A stretch of 64,000 nt of DNA, from assembly GCA_902381685.1 (NCBI GenBank), contig LR698958.1, forward strand, positions 1,622,833-1,686,832. Direction: 5' to 3'. A model generated the notes under the pieces. The model was not told where the DNA came from and searched no databases. It saw nothing but the letters and a program-made list of their open reading frames with translations. The translations under genes were made by a program, and so were the position numbers. This stretch comes from Lachnospiraceae bacterium (GTDB taxonomy: Bacteria > Bacillota > Clostridia > Lachnospirales > Lachnospiraceae). Below are positions 45,761 through 54,755 of this stretch, piece after piece (position 1 is the stretch's first letter; each line of letters opens with the position of its first letter).

Positions 45761-46765
45761 TTATTCAGAAAAAGAATGTATGGAACCTTTCGGAAAGAAA
45801 ATTGTCACTCTCGTATATTTTCCCTCCTCCGAATCAATCTGAAGCCGAAGTCCCAGTCTGTCACTCAGTTTTTTCGCTAAATACAATCCCATTCCCGTGG
45901 CGTTTGTCTTTTTCCTGTTTGAGCCTGTAAAGCCTTTTTCAAACACTCTCGACAATTCAGACTGTTTAATTCCGCAACCGTTATCTTCCATGACAAGCGA
46001 AATATTTCCATCATGACTGACACTGTAGATGACAAGTCTTTTTTCTTCCTTGTTCATATATTTTACCGCATTCTGTAATATTTGAGAGAGAATAAACTGA
46101 AGCCATTTCTCATCTGTATACACCGTATTTTCCATATCGTGAATATCCAGAGTTACTTTCTCTTCCAACAAAACATATCGAAACTTCAACAGAACATGAT
46201 GCATCATCTCATCTAAAGATAACTCTTTGACAAAATAATCTTTCTCTGTATTTTCGCTTCTCGCATAATACAGCATCTGCTCTACCAACTGAAAAATCTT
46301 ATCCGTTTCTTTCTTCAGCGAATAGTCTCTCGCATTATCAAAAGTCAGCGACAATGCTCCGATTGGTATTTTAATCTCGTGGGCAAAACTTTCCACATAT
46401 TCCTGATATTCCACCTGTTCTTCCGTCAACGCACTGATTTTGTCATTCATCGCCTTACATGCTCTTTTCAGTGCATAATAATATGCCTGATTTTCCAAAT
46501 CTTTCGGTTTCTGAAGAATTTCAGAAATATAGTATGCCTCCTGAAGATTATCGGTCATTTCAACTATCCGTTGATTTTTTCTGCATTTATTCCGATAAGT
46601 CAACCATAGAAAGCCTATTTGAAAAACGGCATAGATGAGTATCATCAGGAAAATATACAGACCGTCCACCCCTGATAAAAAGAGAAGAAAGGAAACCAGT
46701 ACAAGAAAAAATAATTGAAACAGAATATATAGTATTTTCTCCTCTAAAAATGTGATAAAACTCAT
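45761..46765 (-). CDS. BceS-like sensor histidine kinase (334 aa)
   Basis: Intramembrane-sensing kinase. Two membrane helices (about residues 11-31 and 36-56) with almost no external loop, so it probably senses through the neighbouring ABC transporter. The phosphorylated His129 lies in SFAHEIKIPIG; the ATPase core has N-box QNAVKYMNKE, G1 DNGCGIK and G2 GMGLYLAKKL. The ATG overlaps the regulator stop (ATGA); a GTG at 46774 is less likely. Last gene of the transporter-regulator operon. Confidence 0.9.
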   Translation of the reverse strand: MSFITFLEEKILYILFQLFFLVLVSFLLFLSGVDGLYIFLMILIYAVFQIGFLWLTYRNKCRKNQRIVEMTDNLQEAYYISEILQKPKDLENQAYYYALKRACKAMNDKISALTEEQVEYQEYVESFAHEIKIPIGALSLTFDNARDYSLKKETDKIFQLVEQMLYYARSENTEKDYFVKELSLDEMMHHVLLKFRYVLLEEKVTLDIHDMENTVYTDEKWLQFILSQILQNAVKYMNKEEKRLVIYSVSHDGNISLVMEDNGCGIKQSELSRVFEKGFTGSNRKKTNATGMGLYLAKKLSDRLGLRLQIDSEEGKYTRVTIFFPKGSIHSFSE

Positions 46766-47421
46766 AGTTTCCACCCTTTTCCCCGAATATTTTCCAATAA
46801 ATGAGATATGCCTATCTCTTTTAATTTCTTTTTCAGCCGCGTCATATTGACAAGCAACACGTTTTCATCTAAATAATATTTGTCATTCCATAACTTTTCC
46901 AATAATTCTTCTTTTCCAATTACTTTTTCTTCATTCATAAAAAAGTAGTATAAAATACGGAATTCATTCCTTGTTAATTCAATTGTTTCGTCCTTATATT
47001 TTAACACGGATAGATGTAAGTCCAACGTACATTCTTTTTTTGTAATCTGTCTGAAATTATTCGGATCAGAAAGCTGCAATGCTCTTTTAATTTTCTCTAA
47101 TAAAATCAATGTATCATACGGCTTCGGAATAAAATCAATGCCACCCGACTGAATACTCTTCAATTCATCTGCCGTCGTATCTCTGCTCGTCACAAAAATA
47201 ATCGGTGTCTGCTGCACCGCCTTTACTTTTTTACATATTTCATATCCATTTTCATATGGAAGATTCACATCAAGTAAAACTAAATCCAAAACACACCGTC
47301 CCAAGTTTTTCGGTATATTTTCAAAGTCAGTGAACAGTAGCGTTTCATATCCTTTTGTCTGCAGTAACTTTGACAATTCCCGGCGGGTAATTTCATCATC
47401 TTCAATAATTCCTATTTTCAT
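46762..47421 (-). CDS. BceR-like OmpR-family response regulator (219 aa)
   Basis: A receiver domain with acidic pocket EDDE (residues 7-10), phosphoacceptor Asp51 (LVLLDVNLP), Thr in IIFVTSRD and Lys in FIPKPYD, followed by an OmpR/PhoB winged helix (LTRNEFRILYYFF to VNMTRLKKKLK). ATG 47421 follows AGAGG at the stop of the permease gene. A likely target is the inverted repeat upstream of the ATPase gene at 50195-50216. Confidence 0.92.
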   Translation of the reverse strand: MKIGIIEDDEITRRELSKLLQTKGYETLLFTDFENIPKNLGRCVLDLVLLDVNLPYENGYEICKKVKAVQQTPIIFVTSRDTTADELKSIQSGGIDFIPKPYDTLILLEKIKRALQLSDPNNFRQITKKECTLDLHLSVLKYKDETIELTRNEFRILYYFFMNEEKVIGKEELLEKLWNDKYYLDENVLLVNMTRLKKKLKEIGISHLLENIRGKGWKL

Positions 47422-47432
47422 CTGCCGTACCT

Positions 47433-49379
47433 CTATTCGTTTATATTTCTTTTGAAACCGATATAAGTCACTATCCAATACACTGCATAAATGCAAAGGA
47501 AAACAAGTAGTCCGCTAAAATAGTACAGTATATATGTTGATTGACTTTCTAAAAAAATATAATATATGTTATTGATTGATTTTACAAGGAAAAAACAGAG
47601 TACAACCGGATAAATCAACGGCAGTCCGAACAGTACAAGTAACTGTTTTCTTATCGTCTTATACAGATTTTTATCATTTACCCCAAGCCTTCTTAAAGTA
47701 AGGTAACGATATTTATATTTTGTGGAATCGCTTAATGACTGTACTGCCAGTATCGTTCCCACAACTGCTATGAAGATAAATGCCATATAAAGACAAATGC
47801 TGGATAACATAGCCGTCATCGTATTTTGCTCCTCAATCACTTCTCCCCGTGATGTTACTTTATACGTTTTATCTCCCAAATGCCTTTTCATTTTCTCCTG
47901 TATCTTATCTTCCAATTTGGCATTCGTACCCTCTTTTGTATTGACCACAAGATGACTTTCCCCCGCCTCCAGATTTCTCACGTATTCGTCCGGAAAAATC
48001 ATAGTGTAATCCGCTTCTCCATTCATAAAAACCCAGAAATTATCCGTCGTAATCTCTTTCAGTTTCAGCGTCTTTCCACCTGACATCTGAACTTTTTTAA
48101 TCTCCTGTATATCTTTCAACCTTGCTTCAGTGGACGCTGCCGCAACAATCATATATTCATTATCTTTTAATTCAACCGTATCCTCATCTCTAAGTTCCAT
48201 CAGCCGATTATAATCACTCAATTTTACGATACAGTCACTGTCGTGAAATTGGCCTACATATTTTTGTACCTGACATTTTTTATCCCAATAAATATCATAT
48301 GCAAAAGAGTCTTCTATCGTATAATCTTCATCTATAACCGCAAGATATTCATCATGAAAGTTTCTGTCGTCCATAACGGCAACATCATAAGGCGCGTCCT
48401 GATTAAGAATCGAATCATACATTCCCTTTGTGATGCCGGACATATTGAAACATAATAATGCCACCAAAATCAAAACAGAAAACGTTCCTAAAACAAAACT
48501 CATCGTTCTCGCTTTTGATGCAAATGTTCTCGTCACAAACAGATTATCATTACTATACTTCATTCCTTTGCTTCTCAGTACAACGGAAAGAATCATATCT
48601 GAAACGGTTGCAGAGATTCCATAAATGCTAATAATAAAACCGATAGTGCAAACAAAAAGGTAATTTATCGTTTCCTGATTGGAAAAATTTTTCATATTGA
48701 ACTGAGAATGCCATATGAAAACAGATATAATTCCTATCAGCACACTGATAACGAAAATCCTGTTCCTGTTTTTCTTGTTTTGAAACATTTTCTTTTCATT
48801 CTGCTTCTCTAAATAGAGAAAACCATGCACCGACATTTTACGCATTTTTCTCCACATATTTAAGAGAACGAGAATGTAAATTGCCAAAAAGTAAATAGCC
48901 AGAAGCCCTGTCGCCTTCCACCCGAAAGAGATAAACACAACGCCCGGAACGTTTAATATGCGGACAATTATCAGCGAAATAAACTGACTGAAAACAAATC
49001 CGATGGGAATGGACAGCGCTAAAGCGAGGCAGCCCAAAAGAATATTTTCCAATACAAACATTTTTGTAATCTCTTTTTTCTTAATACCAAGAAGCATGTA
49101 TGTTCCAAACTCTTTGCTTCGTTTTTCAAACATAAATTTTGTCGTATAGTTAATAAGAAAACATACAACAAAAATAATAATGGCACTCACAAAAAGCAGA
49201 ATATTTTTGAAAGTGTCCATTCCTGTTGATAATTTTATCACTGCCTCGGAATTTGATACAAGATTAAAGGCAAACATCAGTGAAAAGGACATAGTAATCG
49301 TAATCAGATAAATGAGGTAATCTTTTAAACTTCTTTTCGCATTGCGAAAGGCTAATTTACTTAACATCTCCCATTTCAC
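47433..49379 (-). CDS. BceB-like ABC transporter permease (648 aa)
   Basis: Membrane subunit of a Bce-type transporter: two FtsX-type domains (about residues 55-180 and 530-640), ten predicted helices, and a large external domain between helices 7 and 8 (about 325-520), the expected site of peptide antibiotic sensing. The arrangement and length match bacitracin or lantibiotic resistance modules. The start at 49379 overlaps the ATPase end by 23 bases, giving coupled translation. Confidence 0.92.
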   Translation of the reverse strand: MKWEMLSKLAFRNAKRSLKDYLIYLITITMSFSLMFAFNLVSNSEAVIKLSTGMDTFKNILLFVSAIIIFVVCFLINYTTKFMFEKRSKEFGTYMLLGIKKKEITKMFVLENILLGCLALALSIPIGFVFSQFISLIIVRILNVPGVVFISFGWKATGLLAIYFLAIYILVLLNMWRKMRKMSVHGFLYLEKQNEKKMFQNKKNRNRIFVISVLIGIISVFIWHSQFNMKNFSNQETINYLFVCTIGFIISIYGISATVSDMILSVVLRSKGMKYSNDNLFVTRTFASKARTMSFVLGTFSVLILVALLCFNMSGITKGMYDSILNQDAPYDVAVMDDRNFHDEYLAVIDEDYTIEDSFAYDIYWDKKCQVQKYVGQFHDSDCIVKLSDYNRLMELRDEDTVELKDNEYMIVAAASTEARLKDIQEIKKVQMSGGKTLKLKEITTDNFWVFMNGEADYTMIFPDEYVRNLEAGESHLVVNTKEGTNAKLEDKIQEKMKRHLGDKTYKVTSRGEVIEEQNTMTAMLSSICLYMAFIFIAVVGTILAVQSLSDSTKYKYRYLTLRRLGVNDKNLYKTIRKQLLVLFGLPLIYPVVLCFFLVKSINNIYYIFLESQSTYILYYFSGLLVFLCIYAVYWIVTYIGFKRNINE

Positions 49380-50127
49380 CTCCCAGTAAGGTCAAAATAT
49401 CCAAAATTTCATTAAAAAATTCTTTCCTACTCTTCTCACCTTTTTGTATTTCATTGAAAATTTTTCCGTCCTTTAAAAACAATATACGTTTGCAGAAAGA
49501 AGCGCTAAAAGGATCATGGGTAACCATTAAAATAGTCGCCTGTAGCTTTTCATTCATATTAGACATCGTCTCCAACAGAAGCCGTGAAGACTTGGAGTCT
49601 AATGCTCCTGTAGGTTCGTCTGCAAGTATCAGGTTTGGCTTATTGATCAGTGCTCTCGCACAGGCACAACGCTGTTTCTGGCCGCCTGAAACTTCATAAG
49701 GGAACTTGGAAAGAATGTCCGCAATATCCAGTTTACGTGCTATCATTTCCACTTCTTCTTCGATTTTCTGCGGATTTCTTTTATTAATAATCAAAGAAAG
49801 TGCAATATTTTCCTTGATTGTCAGTGTGTCCAGCAAGTTAAAATCCTGAAAGATAAATCCTAAATTTTCTCTCCTAAAATTCGCAAAATCTTTCTCTTTA
49901 ATTGCCGTAATATCTTTCCCGTTTACAAGAATATGCCCGCTTGTCACCGTATCAATAGTGGAAATGCAGTTCAGCAATGTCGTCTTTCCGGAACCGCTTG
50001 CCCCCATAATGGCAACAAACTCTCCTTTATCCACATACATGGAAATGCCGTCCACCGCTTTTGTAATGTTGTTTTCATTCCCTCCATAATATTTTTTCAC
50101 CTGCTCCAAATTCAATATATGTTCCAT
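49357..50127 (-). CDS. BceA-like ABC transporter ATPase (256 aa)
   Basis: ATPase of the peptide-antibiotic transporter. Walker A GASGSGKTT (about residues 42-50), Q-loop FIFQDFN, signature VSGGQKQR, Walker B LILADEP and the H-loop MVTHDP are complete. It belongs to the MacB/LolD/BceA subgroup. First gene of the ATPase-permease-regulator-kinase operon, with an operator-like repeat upstream. GGAGG ribosome site. Confidence 0.94.
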   Translation of the reverse strand: MEHILNLEQVKKYYGGNENNITKAVDGISMYVDKGEFVAIMGASGSGKTTLLNCISTIDTVTSGHILVNGKDITAIKEKDFANFRRENLGFIFQDFNLLDTLTIKENIALSLIINKRNPQKIEEEVEMIARKLDIADILSKFPYEVSGGQKQRCACARALINKPNLILADEPTGALDSKSSRLLLETMSNMNEKLQATILMVTHDPFSASFCKRILFLKDGKIFNEIQKGEKSRKEFFNEILDILTLLGGEMGDVK

Positions 50128-50169
50128 AGTCTTTCCTCCTTTTACCTTTTTTCTATAAGCGATATAGAA

Positions 50170-50216
50170 ATTATAGCAATAGTTTTCCCGAAAAACACTT
50201 ACAGTTTTGAAAGTGT
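50170..50216 (-). promoter_or_regulatory. Promoter and inverted-repeat operator of the Bce-like operon
   Basis: On the minus strand a -10 TATAAT (50170-50175) has no good -35. Instead ACACTT-N10-AAGTGT (50195-50216), a perfect 6-base inverted repeat, is centred about 42 bases before the likely start. This is the arrangement expected for an OmpR-family activator such as the operon's own regulator. Confidence 0.55.
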
Positions 50217-50229
50217 CTTTTTCTATGGT

Positions 50230-50251
50230 GTGGAATGATATAATATTCCAC
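50230..50251 (+). promoter_or_regulatory. Palindrome around a -10 element
   Basis: GTGGAAT (50230-50236) and ATTCCAC (50245-50251) flank GATATAAT, so a TATAAT -10 sits between the arms of a perfect 7-base inverted repeat. It would read rightward into the decayed hydrolase region. It looks like a promoter with its operator left behind by a lost gene. Confidence 0.4.
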
Positions 50252-50347
50252 TTCTTAACGGCAGAAAAGCGATGACTACATTATTTATTCATGATATAAT
50301 TACGATTACGAAGATGTTAGCGGTTACTGTTGCTCAAATGATTATAA
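50252..50347. other. Decayed sequence, no intact gene
   Basis: Between the palindrome and the hydrolase remnant all frames are broken by stops. It may hold the ruined 5' part of the hydrolase gene but no clear protein similarity can be read. Confidence 0.4.
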
Positions 50348-50599
50348 CGATACTTATCTTCAATTCTTGATGGGAAAAAAGCCAGTTATCATAATTTATA
50401 TTCTTCATTTACAGAATACTGTAATAATTATGATGGACCAATAAACTTATGCGGTATTTCGTTAGGTGGTATATTAGCGTTAAATTATACTTTGGATTTC
50501 CCGGATAAAGTAAAATTATTAGTTTTAATTGGTACTCCACATAAAATTCCCAAAGTGAGGATATTAAGAAATAACCTGTGTTTACCTGCTTGTAAATAA
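50348..50599 (+). pseudogene. Alpha/beta hydrolase remnant
   Basis: An open stretch of 83 codons without a start or proper N-terminus encodes the nucleophile elbow of an alpha/beta hydrolase: NLCGISLGGILALNY followed by the typical FPDKVKLLVLIGTP. The catalytic Ser (GISLG) is present, but the Asp and His part is missing, since the frame ends soon after HKIPK. The gene has been cut at both ends. It lies at the left edge of the accessory island. Confidence 0.75.
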
Positions 50600-50619
50600 A
50601 AGAATATTGCTATTAAGTT

Positions 50620-50658
50620 AAGAGATACTACACATAAACGTGTTGGTATCTCTTTTTC
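50620..50658 (+). terminator. Orphan terminator
   Basis: AAGAGATAC (50620-50628) pairs with GTATCTCTT (50646-50654), followed by T residues. It sits just past the hydrolase remnant and probably once ended its transcript. The following 200 bases to the MBL gene hold no gene; a short TTGC-GTAA-GCAA palindrome lies near 50738. Confidence 0.7.
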
Positions 50659-50875
50659 TATGTAGTGAAACAGCAGGCTATTTCATTTCTGCTTGCTTGT
50701 CCTAAAACTTATTAGTCTGTGGGTTGTCAAGGGCTTGTTGCGTAAGCAATGCTTTAGCACCCTTTACAAAACATAGACGGATAAGTAACTTTTCAAAAGC
50801 AGAAAAGAAATGACGATATTGAAGGGGAATGATATAATGTACATAAAGATAAATTGGAATTGTAAAGGAGATTTT

Positions 50876-51670
50876 ATGAGAATAACTTCATTAGTCGAAA
50901 ATACGACTAAGTCAGAACTTAAAACAAAACACGGACTTTCCTTATATATTGAAACGAAATCACATAAAATTCTATTTGATTTAGGTTCAGATAGCACATT
51001 ATTTGAAAATGCTATGAAAAGAAATATAGATATTTCAAAAGTGGATACTGTTATTATTTCTCATGGGCATTTTGACCACGGAGGAGCATTGAAAAAATTT
51101 TTAGATATTAATTCTGTGGCAAATATCTATGTGCAAAAGGAAGCCTTTGAACCACATTACAGTAAAACCTTATTTCTTAAAATACCAGCTGGAATTGATA
51201 GTAAGCTTAAATCTAATAGGCAAATTAAACTATTGAATGGTAATTATAAAATTGATGAAGAATTATCACTATTTACAGTAAGTAAAACAAATAAATTTTA
51301 TTCTCCTGCCAATAATGCTCTTTATGATAAAAAGGGCAAAGATACTTTTGTACACGAACAAAACTTGATTATTTCAGAAAATAAAGTAGTAGTTATTATG
51401 GGGTGTGGGCATGCTGGTGTTGTAAATATCATGGAAGAAGCAGAGAAGTATCAACCACATTTTTGTATTGGTGGTTTTCATTTGTTCAACCCACTTACAA
51501 AGAAAACAGTATCAAAAGAATTGTTAAACAGTATTGCAATGGAATTACAAAAGTATAAAGATATTGAATTTTATACTTGTCATTGCACTGGTGAAAAGGC
51601 ATATCATTATCTATCTCAACAAATGGATAATATGAATTATATGTCTTGCGGTGATGTTATTGAAATCTAA
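50876..51670 (+). CDS. MBL-fold metallohydrolase (264 aa)
   Basis: Metallo-beta-lactamase fold. The metal-binding motif is SHGHFDHGG (HxHxDH, about residues 62-70), with a later His in MGCGHAGV and one in IGGFHLF; the C-terminal CHCTGEKAYHYL matches the branch related to dihydropterin/RFAP synthase-type enzymes. ATG 50876 has AAAGGAG. The promoter is probably GGAATGATATAAT at 50826-50838. Very A/T-rich compared with core genes. The substrate is unknown. Confidence 0.87.
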   Translation: MRITSLVENTTKSELKTKHGLSLYIETKSHKILFDLGSDSTLFENAMKRNIDISKVDTVIISHGHFDHGGALKKFLDINSVANIYVQKEAFEPHYSKTLFLKIPAGIDSKLKSNRQIKLLNGNYKIDEELSLFTVSKTNKFYSPANNALYDKKGKDTFVHEQNLIISENKVVVIMGCGHAGVVNIMEEAEKYQPHFCIGGFHLFNPLTKKTVSKELLNSIAMELQKYKDIEFYTCHCTGEKAYHYLSQQMDNMNYMSCGDVIEI

Positions 51671-51707
51671 ATATATATTTAATTGAATTTGATGGAGGAA
51701 AAAGGTA

Positions 51708-51806
51708 ATGGCAAAAGAAAAGGGTTCGTTCAAAGAGTTTCTATCGGCAGTTGCACCAGAATATCAAACTAGCTTGTGTGGTCTGTGCAGAGGTTACTGT
51801 GCGTAA
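51708..51806 (+). pseudogene. Truncated small gene remnant (32 codons)
   Basis: A well-placed ribosome site (GGAGG) and ATG begin MAKEKGSFKEFLSAVAPEYQ, which reads like the start of a normal protein, but the frame then runs into Cys-rich unrelated sequence and stops. I interpret it as a gene cut by the rearrangement that brought in the IS91-like element. It may still be translated. Family not recognised with certainty. Confidence 0.5.
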
Positions 51807-51857
51807 GTCGACTTCATAGTGACAGAATAGTTAAGTTCTATAAATTCTTTAGGTTAG

Positions 51858-51933
51858 AATCGATGATGGGGTAAACGAAAAAGCAGTTTTGGCATTCCAG
51901 TGAACTGCCCCTTCGTTTACACCATTTTCGATT
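51858..51933. repeat. 76-base interrupted palindrome
   Basis: Nested arms: AATCGA/TCGATT at the outside, GTAAACGAA (51871-51879) with TTCGTTTAC (51912-51920), and GCAGTT (51883-51888) with AACTGC (51903-51908). It could form a large hairpin or cruciform. Its position past the transposase gene makes it a candidate terminal hairpin of the IS91-like element. Confidence 0.65.
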
Positions 51934-52121
51934 TGACCTCATTGAACAAAGTGAGCGTCCGGGTAGTCATTACCTATGGACTTTCAATCTTTTGTACTTA
52001 CCTGTGATTATACAGGATTTTCTGTGCAGAAGCTACAGAAATCAAGTGTTTTCAGATAAATAGGTACGACAACAAAACCTCAAGCTTTGAGGCTTTAGAA
52101 AATGTATGAAAGAATAAGCTT
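51934..52121. other. Non-coding part of the IS91-like element
   Basis: No open frame of note. It holds a small CCTGT-gattat-ACAGG hairpin near 52000 and the transposase terminator at 52073-52096. Confidence 0.4.
52073..52096 (-). terminator. Terminator after the IS91-like transposase
   Basis: Leftward CCTCAA pairs with TTGAGG around a 3-base loop, followed by TTTTGTTG. Stem is short. Confidence 0.5.
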
Positions 52122-53274
52122 TTAACATCTTTGTGGTATTCGAAGCTGTGGTTTTCCAAGATGCCCGCCACAGGATTTACACACACAAATGTTTATCTCA
52201 TAAAGCTGTTTTAATATTTCCGGCATCTCCTTACCTCGAAGCTTCGAGAGATACTTTTGGCATCCAAGGAGATTCCGGCATAAAGTCAGCTTCTTGTGTT
52301 TGCTACGGGAACAAAGAAGTCCGTAATGCCGAATCCTGACAAAACGTTTTGGCGGTACGTGCATCAGAAACCGTCGTATAAATTCAACACCGGAAAGAGT
52401 CAGTTCTTTCCATTGTCCTTTGTTCCGGTAATCCTTTACAGAAAAAGTAACGTTTTCATCGTCCATACAGATGATGCGGTGATTGCTGATGGCAATCCTG
52501 TGGGTATACTTTCCAAGGTAGTCAATCACAGATCCTGCGCCGTTAAACGTTTTCTTACAGTAAGGAATCCATTCCGTATCATAACAGGAATCCAGCAGGT
52601 CTTTGAATACATAATAATTACGGTATTTTTCGGCAGTGCCATGAAACTCAAGCTGACCAGTATTCCAGAGATGTTTCAGTTCATCTATATATTTTCCACG
52701 GAAGCTTTTGGAGACAGCCCTTATAGGAAGAAAAAACTCGGTACCGTTGTCTTTCCACTCATTTTTGGATGTTAGACCACCGCCGAGCAGTATTGTATGG
52801 ATATGGGGATGAAAGTTCATTTCAGATCCCCATGTATGCAGGATGCAGATATAGCCGACATCAGCACCAAGGTGCTTTGGGTCAGCGGTCAGTTCACTGA
52901 TTGTGGCAGAAGCTGCATGATACAAGGTGTCATATAGCAGTTTCTGGTTATTGTAAATGATGGGATTCAGAATGTCAGGAACCGTAAATACCAGGTGGAA
53001 GTAGGGGGCATCAAGCACATCTTCCCTGTGGGCATCCATCCACATTTCTTTCGGAACAGCCTGACACATGGGACAGCAACGGTTACGGCAGGAATTATAA
53101 TGGATCTGAACAGCGCCACAGTCTTCACATACACTGACGTTTGCACCATAAGCCCCAGTCTTACAGTTCATGATGTTTCGGGAAACCTTTGCCTGTTCTG
53201 CAGAAGGGGAATGTTTTTCAAGGTATGCAGGGTAAAAAACGCAGGAAGATATCCTGTACGGTCGGCTTATTCAT
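52122..53274 (-). pseudogene. IS91-family HUH/Y2 transposase, frameshifted near the start
   Basis: Rolling-circle type transposase. From the internal Met at 53171 the frame carries the zinc-finger Cys residues (CEDCG, CRNRCCPMC), the HUH motif HPHIH and the two-tyrosine motif YLGKY. The natural start is ATG 53274, overlapping the recombinase stop, and reads MNKPTVQDIFLR; the frame is then lost at a run of six T (53234-53239). Removing one T gives FLRFYPAYLEKHSPS and joins the main frame without a break. The copy is therefore inactive unless slippage corrects it. Confidence 0.82.
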
Positions 53275-54118
53275 TATCAGCACCTTCTTTCCTGTCAAAG
53301 GGACTTTGGATTCCCATAAGGGATTTGTTGCTGACATGAAGATAAACTTCCGTTGATTTTGGGTCACGGTGTCCAAGCAGTGCCTGAATATTCTGCCGTT
53401 CTACCCCCTGTTCCATCAGATGAGTGGCAAAGCTGTGACGGAGACAGTGTGGGGTTGCTTTCTTTGGAAGTTCAGCATCGGATACTGCCCGTCGCATCAC
53501 TTGTTCCAGTGTACTGACTGTCAGGTAATTCCCGGTAAATTTATTAGGAAACAGGATTCCACGGGGACGCCCTTTCTCAAACCAGTATTGTGTAAGGATA
53601 TCCAGACACCGTTTAGAAAGAATTGTATAGCGGTCCATCCTGTTCTTCGTATCCCGGACATGGATCTGCATATTTGAACGGGAAATATCATCATAATGAA
53701 GGTGGATCACTTCAGAGACCCGCATCCCGGAAGAATACATCGTTGCAAACATGGCTCTATATTTGATATCATCAACAGCTTCTAACAGACGGTCGATTTC
53801 ATCAACAGTCAGTACGGTCGGAAGCTTATGTTCCAGAATCATCCGTGGAACTGTGATGTCATCCCAAAGGATATGCAGGACATTTCGATAGAAAAAACGG
53901 ATAGACGAATTATAGAGGTTCAGAGTTGTGGCTTTTAGTCCTTCCTCTTTTTTGGCAAGCAAAAAATTTCTGACATCCTGACAGGTAAGTTCTTCAGGGG
54001 GCTTCGCTTGATATTTCAGAAAGTAAGAAACATAGTTTTTATAGCAGTTGATGGAACGCTCTTTGAGATTACGGATTTTTCCGGCTTCCTCAAGCTGTTC
54101 TAAATATTTTTCATACAT
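53267..54118 (-). CDS. Tyrosine recombinase/integrase of the IS91-like element (283 aa)
   Basis: Phage-integrase-type site-specific recombinase. It has an N-terminal SAM-like core-binding domain (about residues 5-90) and a catalytic domain with Arg in SSGMRVSEV, Lys in DTKNRM, HxxR in HCLRHSF, His in LLGHRD and the nucleophile Tyr in STEVYLHV. ATG 54118 follows GGAGG; 54133 is an alternative. Tyrosine recombinases paired with IS91-type transposases in this order are known in Clostridia and Bacteroidetes. It appears intact. Confidence 0.9.
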   Translation of the reverse strand: MYEKYLEQLEEAGKIRNLKERSINCYKNYVSYFLKYQAKPPEELTCQDVRNFLLAKKEEGLKATTLNLYNSSIRFFYRNVLHILWDDITVPRMILEHKLPTVLTVDEIDRLLEAVDDIKYRAMFATMYSSGMRVSEVIHLHYDDISRSNMQIHVRDTKNRMDRYTILSKRCLDILTQYWFEKGRPRGILFPNKFTGNYLTVSTLEQVMRRAVSDAELPKKATPHCLRHSFATHLMEQGVERQNIQALLGHRDPKSTEVYLHVSNKSLMGIQSPFDRKEGADNE

Positions 54119-54331
54119 AATAAAATCCTCCATGTAAAATCAGTAGTAATCAAAACACTGCTTTACACGGAGGCGCATTTGAGTCGTAAAACCGCTTGCC
54201 AACCAAGCGGAAGGGTGGTATTCTTTTCATAGGCAGTGGGAAGGTCGATCCTGTTTGATTGTTATTTTGTGGTGATTTAACAATACTACTTTTAGGACTT
54301 GCTTTCCACTGTTTTTTATTATAGAAAACAG

Positions 54332-54377
54332 AAAATCGCTATGCCACAGCCTTGGCAGGCCATCGCGCAGCGATTTT
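54332..54377. repeat. Terminal hairpin of the IS91-like element
   Basis: AAAATCGCT (54332-54340) pairs with AGCGATTTT (54369-54377), with further TGCC/GGCA pairing inside. Immediately outside is GTTC (GAAC on the minus strand). Confidence 0.6.
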
Positions 54378-54721
54378 GTTCAATTAGAATTTTTGAAAGT
54401 GAGATGAGAATATGTTAGAACAAGAATTGACAAATTTACAAATCTATATTAGTAAAAGAAATCAAGGTCAAACAGATGAACAGGTAATAAATCATATCAC
54501 AAAAATAAATAACAAAACACCATTAACCCAAGAGGAGTGGCATGAGTTGATTTTTCCGAGTTGTAATAATGGCTATGTTGAAATATTAAGGTTTATATTA
54601 AGTAACATTCAATGCTTAAATAATGTTAAAGAATATATGCGCCATACTGTATATGGTCGAAATAAGAATATCAATGATGAGAGAATAGAAGTTTTAAAGG
54701 AATTCATGGTCCTATGTCAAG

Positions 54722-54725
54722 ATTT
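54722..54725. repeat. IS3 target duplication, left copy
   Basis: ATTT, repeated at 56030-56033 on the other side of the IS3 element. Short, but supported by the exact restoration of the ankyrin frame. Confidence 0.75.
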
Positions 54726-54755
54726 AGTACAAGTTAAAATGAGGTTTTCCTCATC

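Larger units (their letters stand above)
51858..54377 (-). mobile_element. IS91-like element with tyrosine recombinase (boundaries approximate)
   Basis: Two genes on the minus strand, a tyrosine recombinase then an HUH/Y2 transposase overlapping it by 8 bases, lie between two hairpins (51858-51933 and 54332-54377). The right hairpin is bordered on the minus strand by GAAC, a tetranucleotide known as an IS91-family target neighbour. IS91 elements make no target duplication, and none was seen. The exact left limit is uncertain. Confidence 0.55.

Noticed and set aside
53234..53239. Programmed -1 frameshift (T-TTT-TTA) in the IS91-like transposase
   Set aside because: The heptamer is in the right phase, but a -1 shift leads to a stop after about 20 codons. 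The main frame needs +1, equal to loss of one T, so an indel fits better.
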